Positions 1 to 7,898 of a stretch of 46,973 bases of DNA are shown here, piece by piece; the stretch's first letter is position 1, and each line of letters opens with the position of its first letter. Origin of the DNA: an uncultured Christensenellaceae bacterium. Its GTDB lineage: Bacteria; Bacillota; Clostridia; Christensenellales; Borkfalkiaceae. The notes beneath the pieces are model-generated. The model was not told where the DNA came from and ran no database searches. It worked only from the letters and a program-made list of their open reading frames with translations. The stretch is from contig CAJUOP010000001.1 of the NCBI GenBank assembly GCA_910588465.1, positions 1-46,973 on the forward strand. Reading direction: 5' to 3'. Made by a program: the position numbers and the translations under genes.

Positions 1-2
1 TA

Positions 3-365
3 ACGGACGCGATTGCAAAGGAACAGCTAAAAGCACCGATATTCACGCAAGACCACTTCAAAATGGCTCTGTATAACTTCCGTAAGATAGATATATCCAC
101 GCAAGACGGAAAACGAAAGATTATTGATACCTTTATAAACTCGATTTACCTATACGACAATTATATGAAAATCGTCTATAACGCGAACGGTAAAGAAGAA
201 ATTGTATCGCTTGAAGAACTCGAAAGTTCAACCTTGTTTTCAAACGGTGCACCAAATAAAAAAGACACCGAAAGGTGTCTTTTTTATTTGGTAGCGGGAG
301 ACAGCTGTCGCGCGAGGGCGAATGCCAGACGCCCGCGAGCCGCCAGGCGCAGCGACCGCACATGA
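3..365 (+). CDS. Large serine recombinase, C-terminal fragment (5' end outside window)
   Basis: The reading frame is open from base 3, upstream of the first ATG at 63, so this is the tail of a longer gene. The stretch with FRKIDIS, an aliphatic IDTFINSIYLYD segment and a final SLEELESS-type end is characteristic of the C-terminal part of large serine recombinases (phage and conjugative-element integrases of Firmicutes). The catalytic serine domain is not in the window. The frame does not stop where the family usually ends. It reads through a perfect hairpin at 251-292 and into REP-like sequence, stopping at TGA 363-365, so the last 35 or so residues are probably not part of the original protein. 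The stretch is AT-rich compared with the genes that follow, which fits a mobile origin. Family assignment rests on remembered family sequence, not on a search. Confidence 0.7.
   Translation, partial: TDAIAKEQLKAPIFTQDHFKMALYNFRKIDISTQDGKRKIIDTFINSIYLYDNYMKIVYNANGKEEIVSLEELESSTLFSNGAPNKKDTERCLFYLVAGDSCRARANARRPRAARRSDRT
251..292. terminator. Perfect 19-bp inverted repeat, bidirectional terminator
   Basis: Arms 251-269 and 274-292 are perfectly complementary around a GAAA loop. The central GACACC/GGTGTC stem is flanked by A-rich and T-rich runs, so either strand gives a stem followed by uridines. It lies inside the open frame of the recombinase tail. Confidence 0.85.
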
Positions 366-488
366 GATTCTTTCGCTGCGTTACTTCGCGCGTTGCGCTC
401 GTGCCGTCGTTATGCGGTGGATAGACTTCGTTCATGGGATTCTTTCGGCTTCGCCTCAGAATGACAGGAACGGCGGGGCAGAATGACA
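365..488. repeat. REP-like repeat (ATTCTTTCGG...CAGAATGACA family)
   Basis: Two degenerate copies of a unit beginning GATTCTTTCG occur at about 365-393 and 436-468. The second ends in CTCAGAATGACA, and a further GAATGACA follows at 481-488. The same unit occurs at 42811-42849, and in inverted orientation at 42946-42957. The stretch between 365 and 504 holds no other gene that I can support. Confidence 0.6.
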
Positions 489-503
489 AAACAGAACGGC
501 GAA

Positions 504-2258
504 TTAGCCCAATTCGGGAGCGGCAACGAATTCTATGACGGGCTCCCCCTTTAATCCGTCCGATTCGAATATTATCAGTTCGTTAACGCCCTGTTTTAAT
601 ACCGAAGCGGGAACATAAAGTGTTTTTTGCGGTCCGATTTCCCAATATCTGCCCAAGTTAAAGCCGTTGAGAACAACAAACCCCTTTTTAAATTCGTCCG
701 TCCGTAAGAAAGTATCGCACGGGCGTTCGGAGAGCTCAAAAGTAAAGCGATAGAACGTTTTTCTGCCATCTTCACTTTCCGTGCATACGCTTTTTTCGAA
801 CAAGAGATTGTCGAGACGGTCCATCGGCAAAGGATAGGTTTCCCAACCGAAATGAATTTTCCCGTCGATCAGGCATCTGCCGACGATGCCCTTTTTTCGC
901 ATCATTTTGGGTCCGAAGTTCGTTCTGCCCATATTTTCACAGACCACGGACAGGACATCGCCCGCCTTTGCCGAGAATTTAACGGCATATTGTTTATCGT
1001 TTACGTAAACGGTGCCGACGTAACGGTTTTCAATATAAATTTGCGCGCGGTCGCCGATGCTCTCGAATGTGATTTCCGAATCCGCATAATCGCGGTTTAA
1101 TCGGGTGCGGTAAACGATATATCCGTACCCGAAGCCGTATTCCTCCATGCACTTCGGCACTTCGGTAGAGACAGCGCGGGAAAGCGCGTTGAGATTGCGG
1201 AACAGCTCCGCCTTGGCGGAAGCCGCCACCCTGCCATACGCCCGCTTTTCGCGATTTTTCGGTACCGCGGGCAGAGACTCCGCCGTATATTTTTGAATCA
1301 CGTTGCGGACTGCCGTATACTTGGGCGTAACGTCGCCGCACTCGCTGAGCAGCGCGTCGTAGTCGTAGCTGGTAACGTCGGGCGCGTACGTTTCGTAATG
1401 GTTGGCGCCCGAAGTAAAACCGAAATTCGTGCCGCCGATAAACATATAGATATTCAGATTTCCCCGCTTTAACATATCGTCGACGGTCTTGGCATACTCC
1501 TCCGCGGAAGTGGTATGATGCTTTTCGTCTCCCCAGGCGTCGAACCAGCCGTCCCACATTTCCATGCACATCTTGGGCACGTTCGGGAAGAGCTCGTCGT
1601 GCGCAACAAAGCGCTCCTCGACCTTGCTTCCGAAGTTTAACGTAGGCAGGCAGCCCTCCGTCGTTCCGTCCAAAAGGTCGGTTTTGCCCGTGCCGTCCGA
1701 GGTGAACAGCGGAACGTCGATCCCCTGTGCGCGGTAGGTGTTCTTTAATCGCTTTAAATATTCTTTATCGTCGCCGTAGTAGCCGTATTCGTTTTCGACC
1801 TGCATCATAATTACGTTTCCGCCGTTGGTGCAAAGGCGGGGCTTTACGACGGCGAACAGCTTGCTAAGATACCATTCGAAATATTTGATATACGTGCGGT
1901 TGGAGCAGCGGATCTCCATGTCCTTTTCCGTTTGCAGCCACCAGGGAAGTCCGCCGAACTCCCACTCCGCGCAGATATACGGACCGGGGCGAACGATCGC
2001 CGCAAGAGCGTGCTCCGCCGCTTTGTCTAAAAACAAACCGATATCGAGAATTCCCGAAAAGTCGAATTCCCCTTTCGTCTTTTCATGCATATTCCACACG
2101 CAGTACGTTTCCACCGTATTGCAGCCGAGCGCGACCAGCTTTTCGAAAATGTCGTCCCAGGTATCGGGAAGGTTGCGGAAATAGTGCACCGCGCCCGATA
2201 TAACTTTAAAAGGTTTGCCGTCTTTGAGAAACCGATTTCCTTCGATTTTAAATTCCAT
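504..2258 (-). CDS. Beta-galactosidase, glycoside hydrolase family 35
   Basis: A 584-residue GH35 enzyme, expected to release terminal beta-linked galactose. The N-terminal TIM barrel carries the family signature VRPGPYICAEWEFGGLP at about residues 89-105. The acid/base lies in VENEYG (residues 154-159, probably E157), and the nucleophile is E233 in CMEMWDGW. The C-terminal part (about 330-584) has the beta-rich jelly-roll segments of the family, including a GFVVLNGFNLGRYW stretch. There is no signal peptide or membrane segment, so it should act in the cytoplasm on imported oligosaccharides. It starts at ATG 2258 behind AAAGGAT and follows the GH36 gene by 36 bp, last in a polA-coaE-GH36-GH35 run. 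Linkage preference cannot be read from sequence. Confidence 0.93.
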   Translation of the reverse strand: MEFKIEGNRFLKDGKPFKVISGAVHYFRNLPDTWDDIFEKLVALGCNTVETYCVWNMHEKTKGEFDFSGILDIGLFLDKAAEHALAAIVRPGPYICAEWEFGGLPWWLQTEKDMEIRCSNRTYIKYFEWYLSKLFAVVKPRLCTNGGNVIMMQVENEYGYYGDDKEYLKRLKNTYRAQGIDVPLFTSDGTGKTDLLDGTTEGCLPTLNFGSKVEERFVAHDELFPNVPKMCMEMWDGWFDAWGDEKHHTTSAEEYAKTVDDMLKRGNLNIYMFIGGTNFGFTSGANHYETYAPDVTSYDYDALLSECGDVTPKYTAVRNVIQKYTAESLPAVPKNREKRAYGRVAASAKAELFRNLNALSRAVSTEVPKCMEEYGFGYGYIVYRTRLNRDYADSEITFESIGDRAQIYIENRYVGTVYVNDKQYAVKFSAKAGDVLSVVCENMGRTNFGPKMMRKKGIVGRCLIDGKIHFGWETYPLPMDRLDNLLFEKSVCTESEDGRKTFYRFTFELSERPCDTFLRTDEFKKGFVVLNGFNLGRYWEIGPQKTLYVPASVLKQGVNELIIFESDGLKGEPVIEFVAAPELG

Positions 2259-2294
2259 GCCGTTATCCTTTGCCGAACCTTTCGGCTTTTTTCG

Positions 2295-4013
2295 TTATTC
2301 CCTAATTTCCGCCAACCCGCAGGGCGGAACGGTTACTTTCGTAAGTCCGCTTGCCGAGGCTTCGAAAACCCGATTGCCGAAGCAATCGTAAATTTTAAGC
2401 GAGACTTCTTTTTTAAGCGCGGACAGATCGAGCAATTTTTCTCCGCCGACTCCGAAAAACACGTCCGTTACGGGGTGCTCCGCCGCAAAGGCGTTTCCGC
2501 GATAAAGGCAAACGATCTGCTTTTCCTTCGTTCGGGCGCTCATGCGCTCGCACGCAAACGGAAGATCGCTGAAAAACTCGCCCTTTAACAGCACGGCGTC
2601 GTTTTCCTTTTTGTAGGCGAGGAAACGCTTTAATACCTGTAAATGCGTTTGCGGCAGAGATTTTAACAGCACCGAAATCTGCGGAACGGCAAACAGACCG
2701 CTAAGCAGCTGATACGCCGCATCCTCCGCGGGCGTTTCGGGGTGCCACATCATCATGTCGGTATGTACGGCGGTATTGTCCGAAGTCAGGCGAAGCTCCG
2801 CCACGCCGCGGATATTCGAATTTGCCGAATAAGGACAGTCGCCCACACGCAGCATATTGCCGAACGTGCGAACGACGGGTCCCACGTATGTTTGGCGGAA
2901 CTCGATCAGCGCGTCCGCCTTTACTGCCGTTACTGCGGCGTATACTTCGCGCATCAAACGGTGCACGGCGTCCTCCAACACGGGGATATCCATTCCCTCC
3001 GCGGGCGGAGGGTTGCCCTTTTGAAAACGGAAGCAGTCGATAAAGTCCAGCTTTAATCCATCCAGCCCGTATTGTTCCATGGCGTCGCGGTAAAGCCCGA
3101 TTAAAAATTCCCGCACTTCGCGGTAACGCGGGTCGAGCACGAGCACCTCCCGCCCCGTCAAGTCGTAATCGACCCGGAGCGCCATGTCTTTGAACCGTCC
3201 GTAATTTTCAGAACATTCGCCCACGAACGGCACCGAATACCAGAACATGGAATTGATCCCGATTTCACGGCAGGCGTCGGCAAAGTCCTTTCCCGTGCCG
3301 ATTTTTTGCGGCTGGGGCTTCCAGTCTCCCGTAAAGGCATATCCGCGATTATTATCCATGCACTGCCAGCCGTCGTCTACGATGACCGTGGCAAAGCCGA
3401 GTTCTTTGGCAAGCTTCAACTCCCCGAGCACGGCTTGCGGCGTGATTTTTTGGTGGAAATTATACCAGGTGGAATAGAGCGGCTCATAAGCGGCTTCGGG
3501 CACGCGGCAGGGCGGGAACGCCCCTTCCCACCATTGCGCGACGGATTTCACGCATTCCGAAAAATGCCGTTTGCGCTCGTCAAAGCGAAGCGTGAACGAA
3601 TAGGACTTACAAGGCGCGGACGGCGTGCGGAACAATTCGATCTTCCACTCCGCAGCGCAGTTCTCCTCCACGACGCCCACGGTAAAGCACACGTCGCTCT
3701 TTACCTCGGACAACGCGGCGGTCACGCGGTTTTCGCCGTTCGGCGCGATCAGCGCAAGCAGGGGCATACTCCCCGCAAGACGGCTTTCGCAGCGCGTCGG
3801 CGCCCAATTCGGCGCAATTCCGAAGCCCCCCGACATGGGCGTCCAGACGGACGCGGTATCGATATAAGCCGTGTAAAAGACGACGGTAACGGGCGCGGGG
3901 ATCTGCTCCGATTCGTAATCGAAAGAGAAATCGTAATAACGGATCCCTTCGCTTTCGCGCTCCTTTACTTGAGTACGGCATTGCTCCGTACCCGTAAACC
4001 GAAACTGTAACAT
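2295..4013 (-). CDS. Alpha-galactosidase, glycoside hydrolase family 36 (melibiase)
   Basis: A 572-residue protein of the GH36/GH-D clan. The catalytic barrel shows WYNFHQKIT, VDDGWQ, GDWKP and the nucleophile aspartate in DGLKLDFID (near residue 320). RVGDCPYSAN, about 70 residues further on, probably carries the acid/base aspartate. It should cleave terminal alpha-galactosides. No signal peptide is present, so it is cytoplasmic. Two starts are possible. ATG 4028 overlaps the coaE stop but has a poor ribosome site. ATG 4013 sits behind AAAGGAG with proper spacing, and I chose it. It lies between coaE and the GH35 beta-galactosidase, so both galactosidases are probably expressed from the polA promoter. 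Confidence 0.9.
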   Translation of the reverse strand: MLQFRFTGTEQCRTQVKERESEGIRYYDFSFDYESEQIPAPVTVVFYTAYIDTASVWTPMSGGFGIAPNWAPTRCESRLAGSMPLLALIAPNGENRVTAALSEVKSDVCFTVGVVEENCAAEWKIELFRTPSAPCKSYSFTLRFDERKRHFSECVKSVAQWWEGAFPPCRVPEAAYEPLYSTWYNFHQKITPQAVLGELKLAKELGFATVIVDDGWQCMDNNRGYAFTGDWKPQPQKIGTGKDFADACREIGINSMFWYSVPFVGECSENYGRFKDMALRVDYDLTGREVLVLDPRYREVREFLIGLYRDAMEQYGLDGLKLDFIDCFRFQKGNPPPAEGMDIPVLEDAVHRLMREVYAAVTAVKADALIEFRQTYVGPVVRTFGNMLRVGDCPYSANSNIRGVAELRLTSDNTAVHTDMMMWHPETPAEDAAYQLLSGLFAVPQISVLLKSLPQTHLQVLKRFLAYKKENDAVLLKGEFFSDLPFACERMSARTKEKQIVCLYRGNAFAAEHPVTDVFFGVGGEKLLDLSALKKEVSLKIYDCFGNRVFEASASGLTKVTVPPCGLAEIRE

Positions 4014-4024
4014 TGTAACTCCTT

Positions 4025-4600
4025 TCATGATATCTTTTTTAAAAACAGCTCCGCTTGCCGAGCGAGCTCTTCCGCGGTCCCGTTATTCTCTATGACTGTC
4101 GCCTGTTTCCTTTTTCGAAACTCATCGCTGCACTGGGCGTTCATTCGGGCGAGTATTTGCTCCCGCGAAAGTCCGTCTCGTTTCCCGATCGCCGCTATCC
4201 TGTTTTCTTTCTCACGCACGATCACGACGACGTGTTCGAACAATCCTTCGAAGCCGCCTTCGAACAGGAGCGGCACCTCCGCAAAAGAAAGCGGGTGTTC
4301 TTCCATGCGCCGCAACAGCTCCGACATAATACGCGGGTGCGCGATCTTCTCCAACTCCTTTCTCGCTTTTTCGTCCGAAAAAACCGTTCGGGCAAGCCGT
4401 TCTCTGTTTAAAATCCCGTCCGCAAAACAAGTCGGAAATTTCCGTTCAAGCACGGACAGATAGTCCTTGTCGCGCAAAAGCTCCGCATAAATTTCATCGC
4501 AGGAAAAAACGGGAAAACCCATTTTGTTCAAAATTGAGCAAAACTCCGTTTTTCCGCTTCCGATCCCGCCCGTGACGGCTATCCTTTTACTTTGCGTCAT
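4025..4600 (-). CDS. coaE: Dephospho-CoA kinase
   Basis: A 191-residue P-loop kinase that phosphorylates the 3'-hydroxyl of dephospho-CoA in the last step of CoA synthesis. The Walker A motif GGIGSGKT is at residues 11-18, followed by the typical FSCDEIYAELL stretch. EVPLLFEGGFE and a C-terminal helix with NNGT match the family, and the length is normal. Its start overlaps the end of polA by 14 bp and its end overlaps an upstream ATG of the GH36 gene. The polA-coaE order is common in Firmicutes. Confidence 0.95.
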   Translation of the reverse strand: MTQSKRIAVTGGIGSGKTEFCSILNKMGFPVFSCDEIYAELLRDKDYLSVLERKFPTCFADGILNRERLARTVFSDEKARKELEKIAHPRIMSELLRRMEEHPLSFAEVPLLFEGGFEGLFEHVVVIVREKENRIAAIGKRDGLSREQILARMNAQCSDEFRKRKQATVIENNGTAEELARQAELFLKKIS

Positions 4601-7121
4601 ACCAGCTCTTTCCCGTGGAGACTTCTGCGATCAAAGGAACGCGCAGTTCGATCGCCCGCTCCATTTCCTCTTTTAACATCGCGGAAACAATTTCAAGCTC
4701 CGCCTCGGGCACGTCGAGCACCAGTTCGTCGTGCACCTGCAACACCATTTTCGAACGCAACCCCTCTTTTTTTAGGCGCCTATCCACCCGAAGCATGGCA
4801 ACTTTGATAATGTCGGCAGAGCTGCCCTGCAGCGGCATATTCATGGCGGCGCGCTCGCCGAACGAACGGATATTGTAATTTTGCGACCGTATTTCGGGGA
4901 TGTGCCGTTTCCGTCCTAAAATCGTAGTAACGTAACCGTCCTCTTTCGCCTTGTTTACGTTCTTATCCATGTATTCCTTTATTTCGGGATACCGTTGGAA
5001 ATACGTGTCGATATATTTCTGCGCGTCGGCGGAAGAGCATGACAGGTCTTTCGCCAGCCCGAACGAACTCATGCCGTAAATAATGCCGAAATTTATGGTC
5101 TTTGCTCTGCGCCGCATCAGCGGCGTTACTTCCGCGGGAGAGACGCCGAACACGTGGGCAGCCGTCGCCGCATGGATGTCCCGTCCCTCGTTATATGCCT
5201 GTATCAAAGGGGCGCAGCCCGAAAAATGCGCAAGCAGGCGCAATTCGATCTGGGAATAGTCGGCGTCGACGAACAAATTACCTTCGCGCGCGATGAACAG
5301 CTTGCGCAGCTCCCGTCCGTCCTCTTTGCGAATGGGAATATTCTGCAAATTGGGATTCGCGCTCGAAAGCCTCCCCGTGGTGGTCGTCGTCTGATTGTAG
5401 GTGGTGTGGATCACTTCCCCTGTAACAAGCGGACGGATCCCCTCGATATAAGTGGATTTCAGCTTCTGAATTTCACGGTGGCGCAAGATCAAGCGGGCGA
5501 TTTCATGTTCTTCGGCAAGCTTTTCCAGCACGTCCGCGCTGGTGGAAAAAGCGCCCCGCGCATTGCGCTTTACGCCCTTTGCATCGAACGCAAGCTTATC
5601 GAACAGCACTTCCGAGAGCTGAACGGGCGAATTCAAATTGAACGGATCGACCCCCGCAAGCGCATAGATCTTTGCGGAAAGCTCCTCCAACTCGCGGTTG
5701 TACTTTTCGGCAAAATAGGAAAACCGCCCAACGTCCATGCGGACGCCCTCGCGTTCCATATCGAGCAAAATAAAGGACAGCGGCATTTCCAGCTCACGGT
5801 ACAGCCTTTCCTCTGCGGTGTCCTTTAACTTTTCCGCCGCTTCCGCAAACGCAATTTTTAAAGCGTACGCGCAGTTTTCCTCGGGCAACGAATAATCCTT
5901 GGCAAGCTCTTTCGCCCCCATGGGACGGAGGTTGGAATCACCGAGGTAGCGCAGCAGCGTAACGTCCTCCGTACGGCACGAAATCGTTACGTCGATTTCG
6001 TCCAGCTTATGCGCCAGCGCCTTTACGTCCGATACGTAAACCGTCTTATTGCCGGAAAACAGCTCGGTAAGGAGCGGCTTTAAATCGCTGAGAAAAAATC
6101 CCGCCCCGAACAAATCGGTCCGCAGCGGAAACAGATATTCTTTGTTTTCGCAAAAAATATGGCAGCCCTCCGGCTCGAACGACAGCGCGAATTCTTCTAT
6201 CTTTTCGGGCGCGGGGAACATATCGAGGGTTCGGCATTCGATTTTTTCGACCGTCTGTCTGCGCTCTGCGGGAAAAAATGCGCTGTTTACCAGCGAACGA
6301 AATTCGAGTTTTCCGAACATCGTGCGCGCTTCCTCGGGAAAAGGCAGCGACAGAGCGCAATCCTTTAACGAAATATCGAGCGGAACGTTTGTGTCGATGG
6401 TTGCCAGCTCGCGGGAAAGATAGGCGATCTCGCGCGATTCCGAAAGCTTGTTTTTCACGCGCGGGTGTAATTTTTCGAGATTTTCATAAATCTTATCGAG
6501 GTTTCCGTATTCCTTTAAAAGATCCATAGCGCCTTTGGGTCCGATTCCGCGCACTCCGGGAATATTGTCGGACGAGTCGCCCATTAAAGCTTTTTCCTCG
6601 ATGATCTGTTCGGGAGCAAGCCCCACTTTTTCGTAAAAATTATTTACGGTAAGCCGATCGATGTCGCTTACCCCGCGCTTAGTGTAACATACCGTCACTT
6701 TGGCGTTTACCAGCTGATAAGAATCCCGATCCCCCGTATAGATATACGCGTGTACCGAATCGAATTTGCGCGACAGCGTGCCGATGACGTCGTCCGCTTC
6801 ATACCCCTCTTTTTCTACGACGCAGATTTGCATTTCACGTAAAAGACTCTTTAAAACGGGGACCTGTTTGGCGAGCTCCTCCGGCATGGGTTTTCGCGTC
6901 GCTTTGTAATCCGAATACATTTTATGGCGGAACGTTGGCGCGTGTAAGTCGAACGCCACAACAAAATAATCGGGCTTTTCGTCCTCGATTATTTTAAATA
7001 CAAGCTTTACGAATCCGAAAATCCCGTTTGTCGGCAATCCGTCCTTGGTCGAAAATACGCTCATCGCATAATAAGCGCGATTCAGCAAGCTGTTGCCGTC
7101 GATTAAAATCATTTTTTCCAT
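4587..7121 (-). CDS. polA: DNA polymerase I
   Basis: An 844-residue family A polymerase for Okazaki-fragment maturation and repair synthesis. The N-terminal 5' nuclease domain begins ILIDGNSLLNRAYYAM and includes EADDVIGTL and a helix-hairpin-helix region with GIGPKGA. The polymerase domain has motif A DYSQIELRLL near residue 620, motif B RRRAKTINFG..YG near 675, and motif C VHDEL near 797. The middle 3'-5' exonuclease-like domain (about 300-450) lacks recognisable acidic exonuclease motifs, as in Bacillus and many other Firmicutes, so proofreading is unlikely. ATG 7121 is the first start; M4 at 7112 is an alternative that fits homologs beginning at the ILIDGN strand. A promoter abuts the gene so closely that the mRNA may be nearly leaderless. 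Confidence 0.96.
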   Translation of the reverse strand: MEKMILIDGNSLLNRAYYAMSVFSTKDGLPTNGIFGFVKLVFKIIEDEKPDYFVVAFDLHAPTFRHKMYSDYKATRKPMPEELAKQVPVLKSLLREMQICVVEKEGYEADDVIGTLSRKFDSVHAYIYTGDRDSYQLVNAKVTVCYTKRGVSDIDRLTVNNFYEKVGLAPEQIIEEKALMGDSSDNIPGVRGIGPKGAMDLLKEYGNLDKIYENLEKLHPRVKNKLSESREIAYLSRELATIDTNVPLDISLKDCALSLPFPEEARTMFGKLEFRSLVNSAFFPAERRQTVEKIECRTLDMFPAPEKIEEFALSFEPEGCHIFCENKEYLFPLRTDLFGAGFFLSDLKPLLTELFSGNKTVYVSDVKALAHKLDEIDVTISCRTEDVTLLRYLGDSNLRPMGAKELAKDYSLPEENCAYALKIAFAEAAEKLKDTAEERLYRELEMPLSFILLDMEREGVRMDVGRFSYFAEKYNRELEELSAKIYALAGVDPFNLNSPVQLSEVLFDKLAFDAKGVKRNARGAFSTSADVLEKLAEEHEIARLILRHREIQKLKSTYIEGIRPLVTGEVIHTTYNQTTTTTGRLSSANPNLQNIPIRKEDGRELRKLFIAREGNLFVDADYSQIELRLLAHFSGCAPLIQAYNEGRDIHAATAAHVFGVSPAEVTPLMRRRAKTINFGIIYGMSSFGLAKDLSCSSADAQKYIDTYFQRYPEIKEYMDKNVNKAKEDGYVTTILGRKRHIPEIRSQNYNIRSFGERAAMNMPLQGSSADIIKVAMLRVDRRLKKEGLRSKMVLQVHDELVLDVPEAELEIVSAMLKEEMERAIELRVPLIAEVSTGKSWYDAK

Positions 7122-7127
7122 ACTTTT

Positions 7128-7156
7128 ATTGTAGCACGCTTTTATTTTTTTTGCAA
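7128..7156 (-). promoter_or_regulatory. Putative sigma-A promoter of polA operon
   Basis: Read on the minus strand: TTGCAA (7156-7151), 17-bp spacer, TACAAT (7133-7128). The predicted transcription start falls at or next to the first ATG at 7121. Confidence 0.6.
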
Positions 7157-7174
7157 GAACATAACGAAAAACGC

Positions 7175-7203
7175 TTGATTTTTCTTTTAAAATATTATAT
7201 AAT
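7175..7203 (+). promoter_or_regulatory. Sigma-A promoter of tRNA-Leu
   Basis: TTGATT (7175-7180), 17-bp AT-rich spacer, TATAAT (7198-7203), about 15 bp before the mature tRNA 5' end. It is divergent from the polA promoter. Confidence 0.75.
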
Positions 7204-7217
7204 TTTTTCCGTTAGTC

Positions 7218-7304
7218 GCCGCTGTGGTGGAATTGGCAGACGCGCTGGACTCAAAATCCAGTGGTAGTGATACCGTATCGGTTCGACCCCGATCAGCGGC
7301 ACCA
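7218..7304 (+). tRNA. tRNA-Leu, anticodon CAA
   Basis: An 87-nt tRNA with encoded CCA. Acceptor arms GCCGCTG (7218-7224) and CAGCGGC pair, with discriminator A at 7301 and CCA at 7302-7304. The anticodon stem CTGGA/TCCAG encloses the loop CTCAAAA, giving anticodon CAA (codon TTG). The long variable arm is the class II form expected for leucine, and GGTTCGACCCC forms the T arm. Confidence 0.96.
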
Positions 7305-7310
7305 GATAAA

Positions 7311-7343
7311 AAGAGGTAAAACTTTTGTTTTACCTCTTTTTTA
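7311..7343 (+). terminator. Rho-independent terminator after tRNA-Leu
   Basis: The stem is AAGAGGTAAAAC (7311-7322) with GTTTTACCTCTT (7327-7338), TTTT loop, followed by a T run. Confidence 0.85.
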
Positions 7344-7393
7344 TAGTTCACATTTTTGTAACGGTTAAATAAAAACCGACAGTTGCAGGCAGC

Positions 7394-7897
7394 GTGAAAG
7401 TAAACGGAGTTACACAACCGATTTACGATCCAGTAAAGGGCTTTCCCCTCCCCGAATTAAACCCCGGAGATACGGTCGCGATCGAATATACGATAAAACC
7501 CAACGAGCCGATACCGACAACGCCTATCACGCACTTTGCAACGCTGAAATATAAAGTAACCGATCCCATAAGAGGCGACGTAAGTTACGCCGAAAACACC
7601 GAAACTCTTTCAATAAACGTTATCTCCGATAAAATCAGCGTGGTGAAAAAGGTAGATAAAGCGTTTGCCGTTGCCGGCGAGAAGCTGCATTATACGATCA
7701 CGGTCGTAAATTCGGGAAATGTAATCAAAAACGATTTGATTTTTAAAGATCCTATCCCCGAAGGCGCAACTTTCGTTTCGAACAGTGTAAAAATAGACGG
7801 CGTAAGCTATCCCGTCTATCACCCGGAAATCGGTTTCGCTCTCCGAAGTTTAACGCCCGATAACGATCTTACCATATTTGACGTAAAGGTGAACTAA
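7394..7897 (+). CDS. DUF11-repeat protein, 5'-truncated remnant
   Basis: 167 residues from a GTG at 7394. The sequence is beta-rich and matches DUF11 (conserved repeat) domains of bacterial surface proteins. A second, nearly complete repeat starts at about residue 77 with VVKKVDKAFAVAGEKLHYTITVVNSGN and continues through the typical DPIPEGATFV and SVKIDG. The first repeat lacks its front half: it begins at the point equivalent to SVKVNG, and similarity continues a few codons upstream (PTVAGS) until an in-frame TAA at 7370-7372. No signal peptide and no good ribosome site are visible. This looks like the 3' part of a longer surface-protein gene that was cut just downstream of tRNA-Leu. It may still be translated. 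It ends one base before the Cys-rich gene. Confidence 0.65.
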   Translation: MKVNGVTQPIYDPVKGFPLPELNPGDTVAIEYTIKPNEPIPTTPITHFATLKYKVTDPIRGDVSYAENTETLSINVISDKISVVKKVDKAFAVAGEKLHYTITVVNSGNVIKNDLIFKDPIPEGATFVSNSVKIDGVSYPVYHPEIGFALRSLTPDNDLTIFDVKVN

Positions 7898-7898
7898 A

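Noticed and set aside
133..489. Minus-strand open frame across the recombinase tail and REP-like repeat
   Set aside because: It only mirrors the palindromic hairpin and the repeat; no ribosome site and no family resemblance.
1030..1569. Long Arg-rich frames antisense or frame-shifted to real genes (also at 8269-9222, 16493-17329, 19371-19967)
   Set aside because: They are shadows of GC-biased codons in the recognised genes, with no motif or start signal.
2272..2286. Hairpin GCCGAA/TTCGGC followed by T6 on the plus strand between GH36 and GH35
   Set aside because: No plus-strand gene ends here; on the transcribed minus strand there is no U run, so it is not a terminator of this operon.
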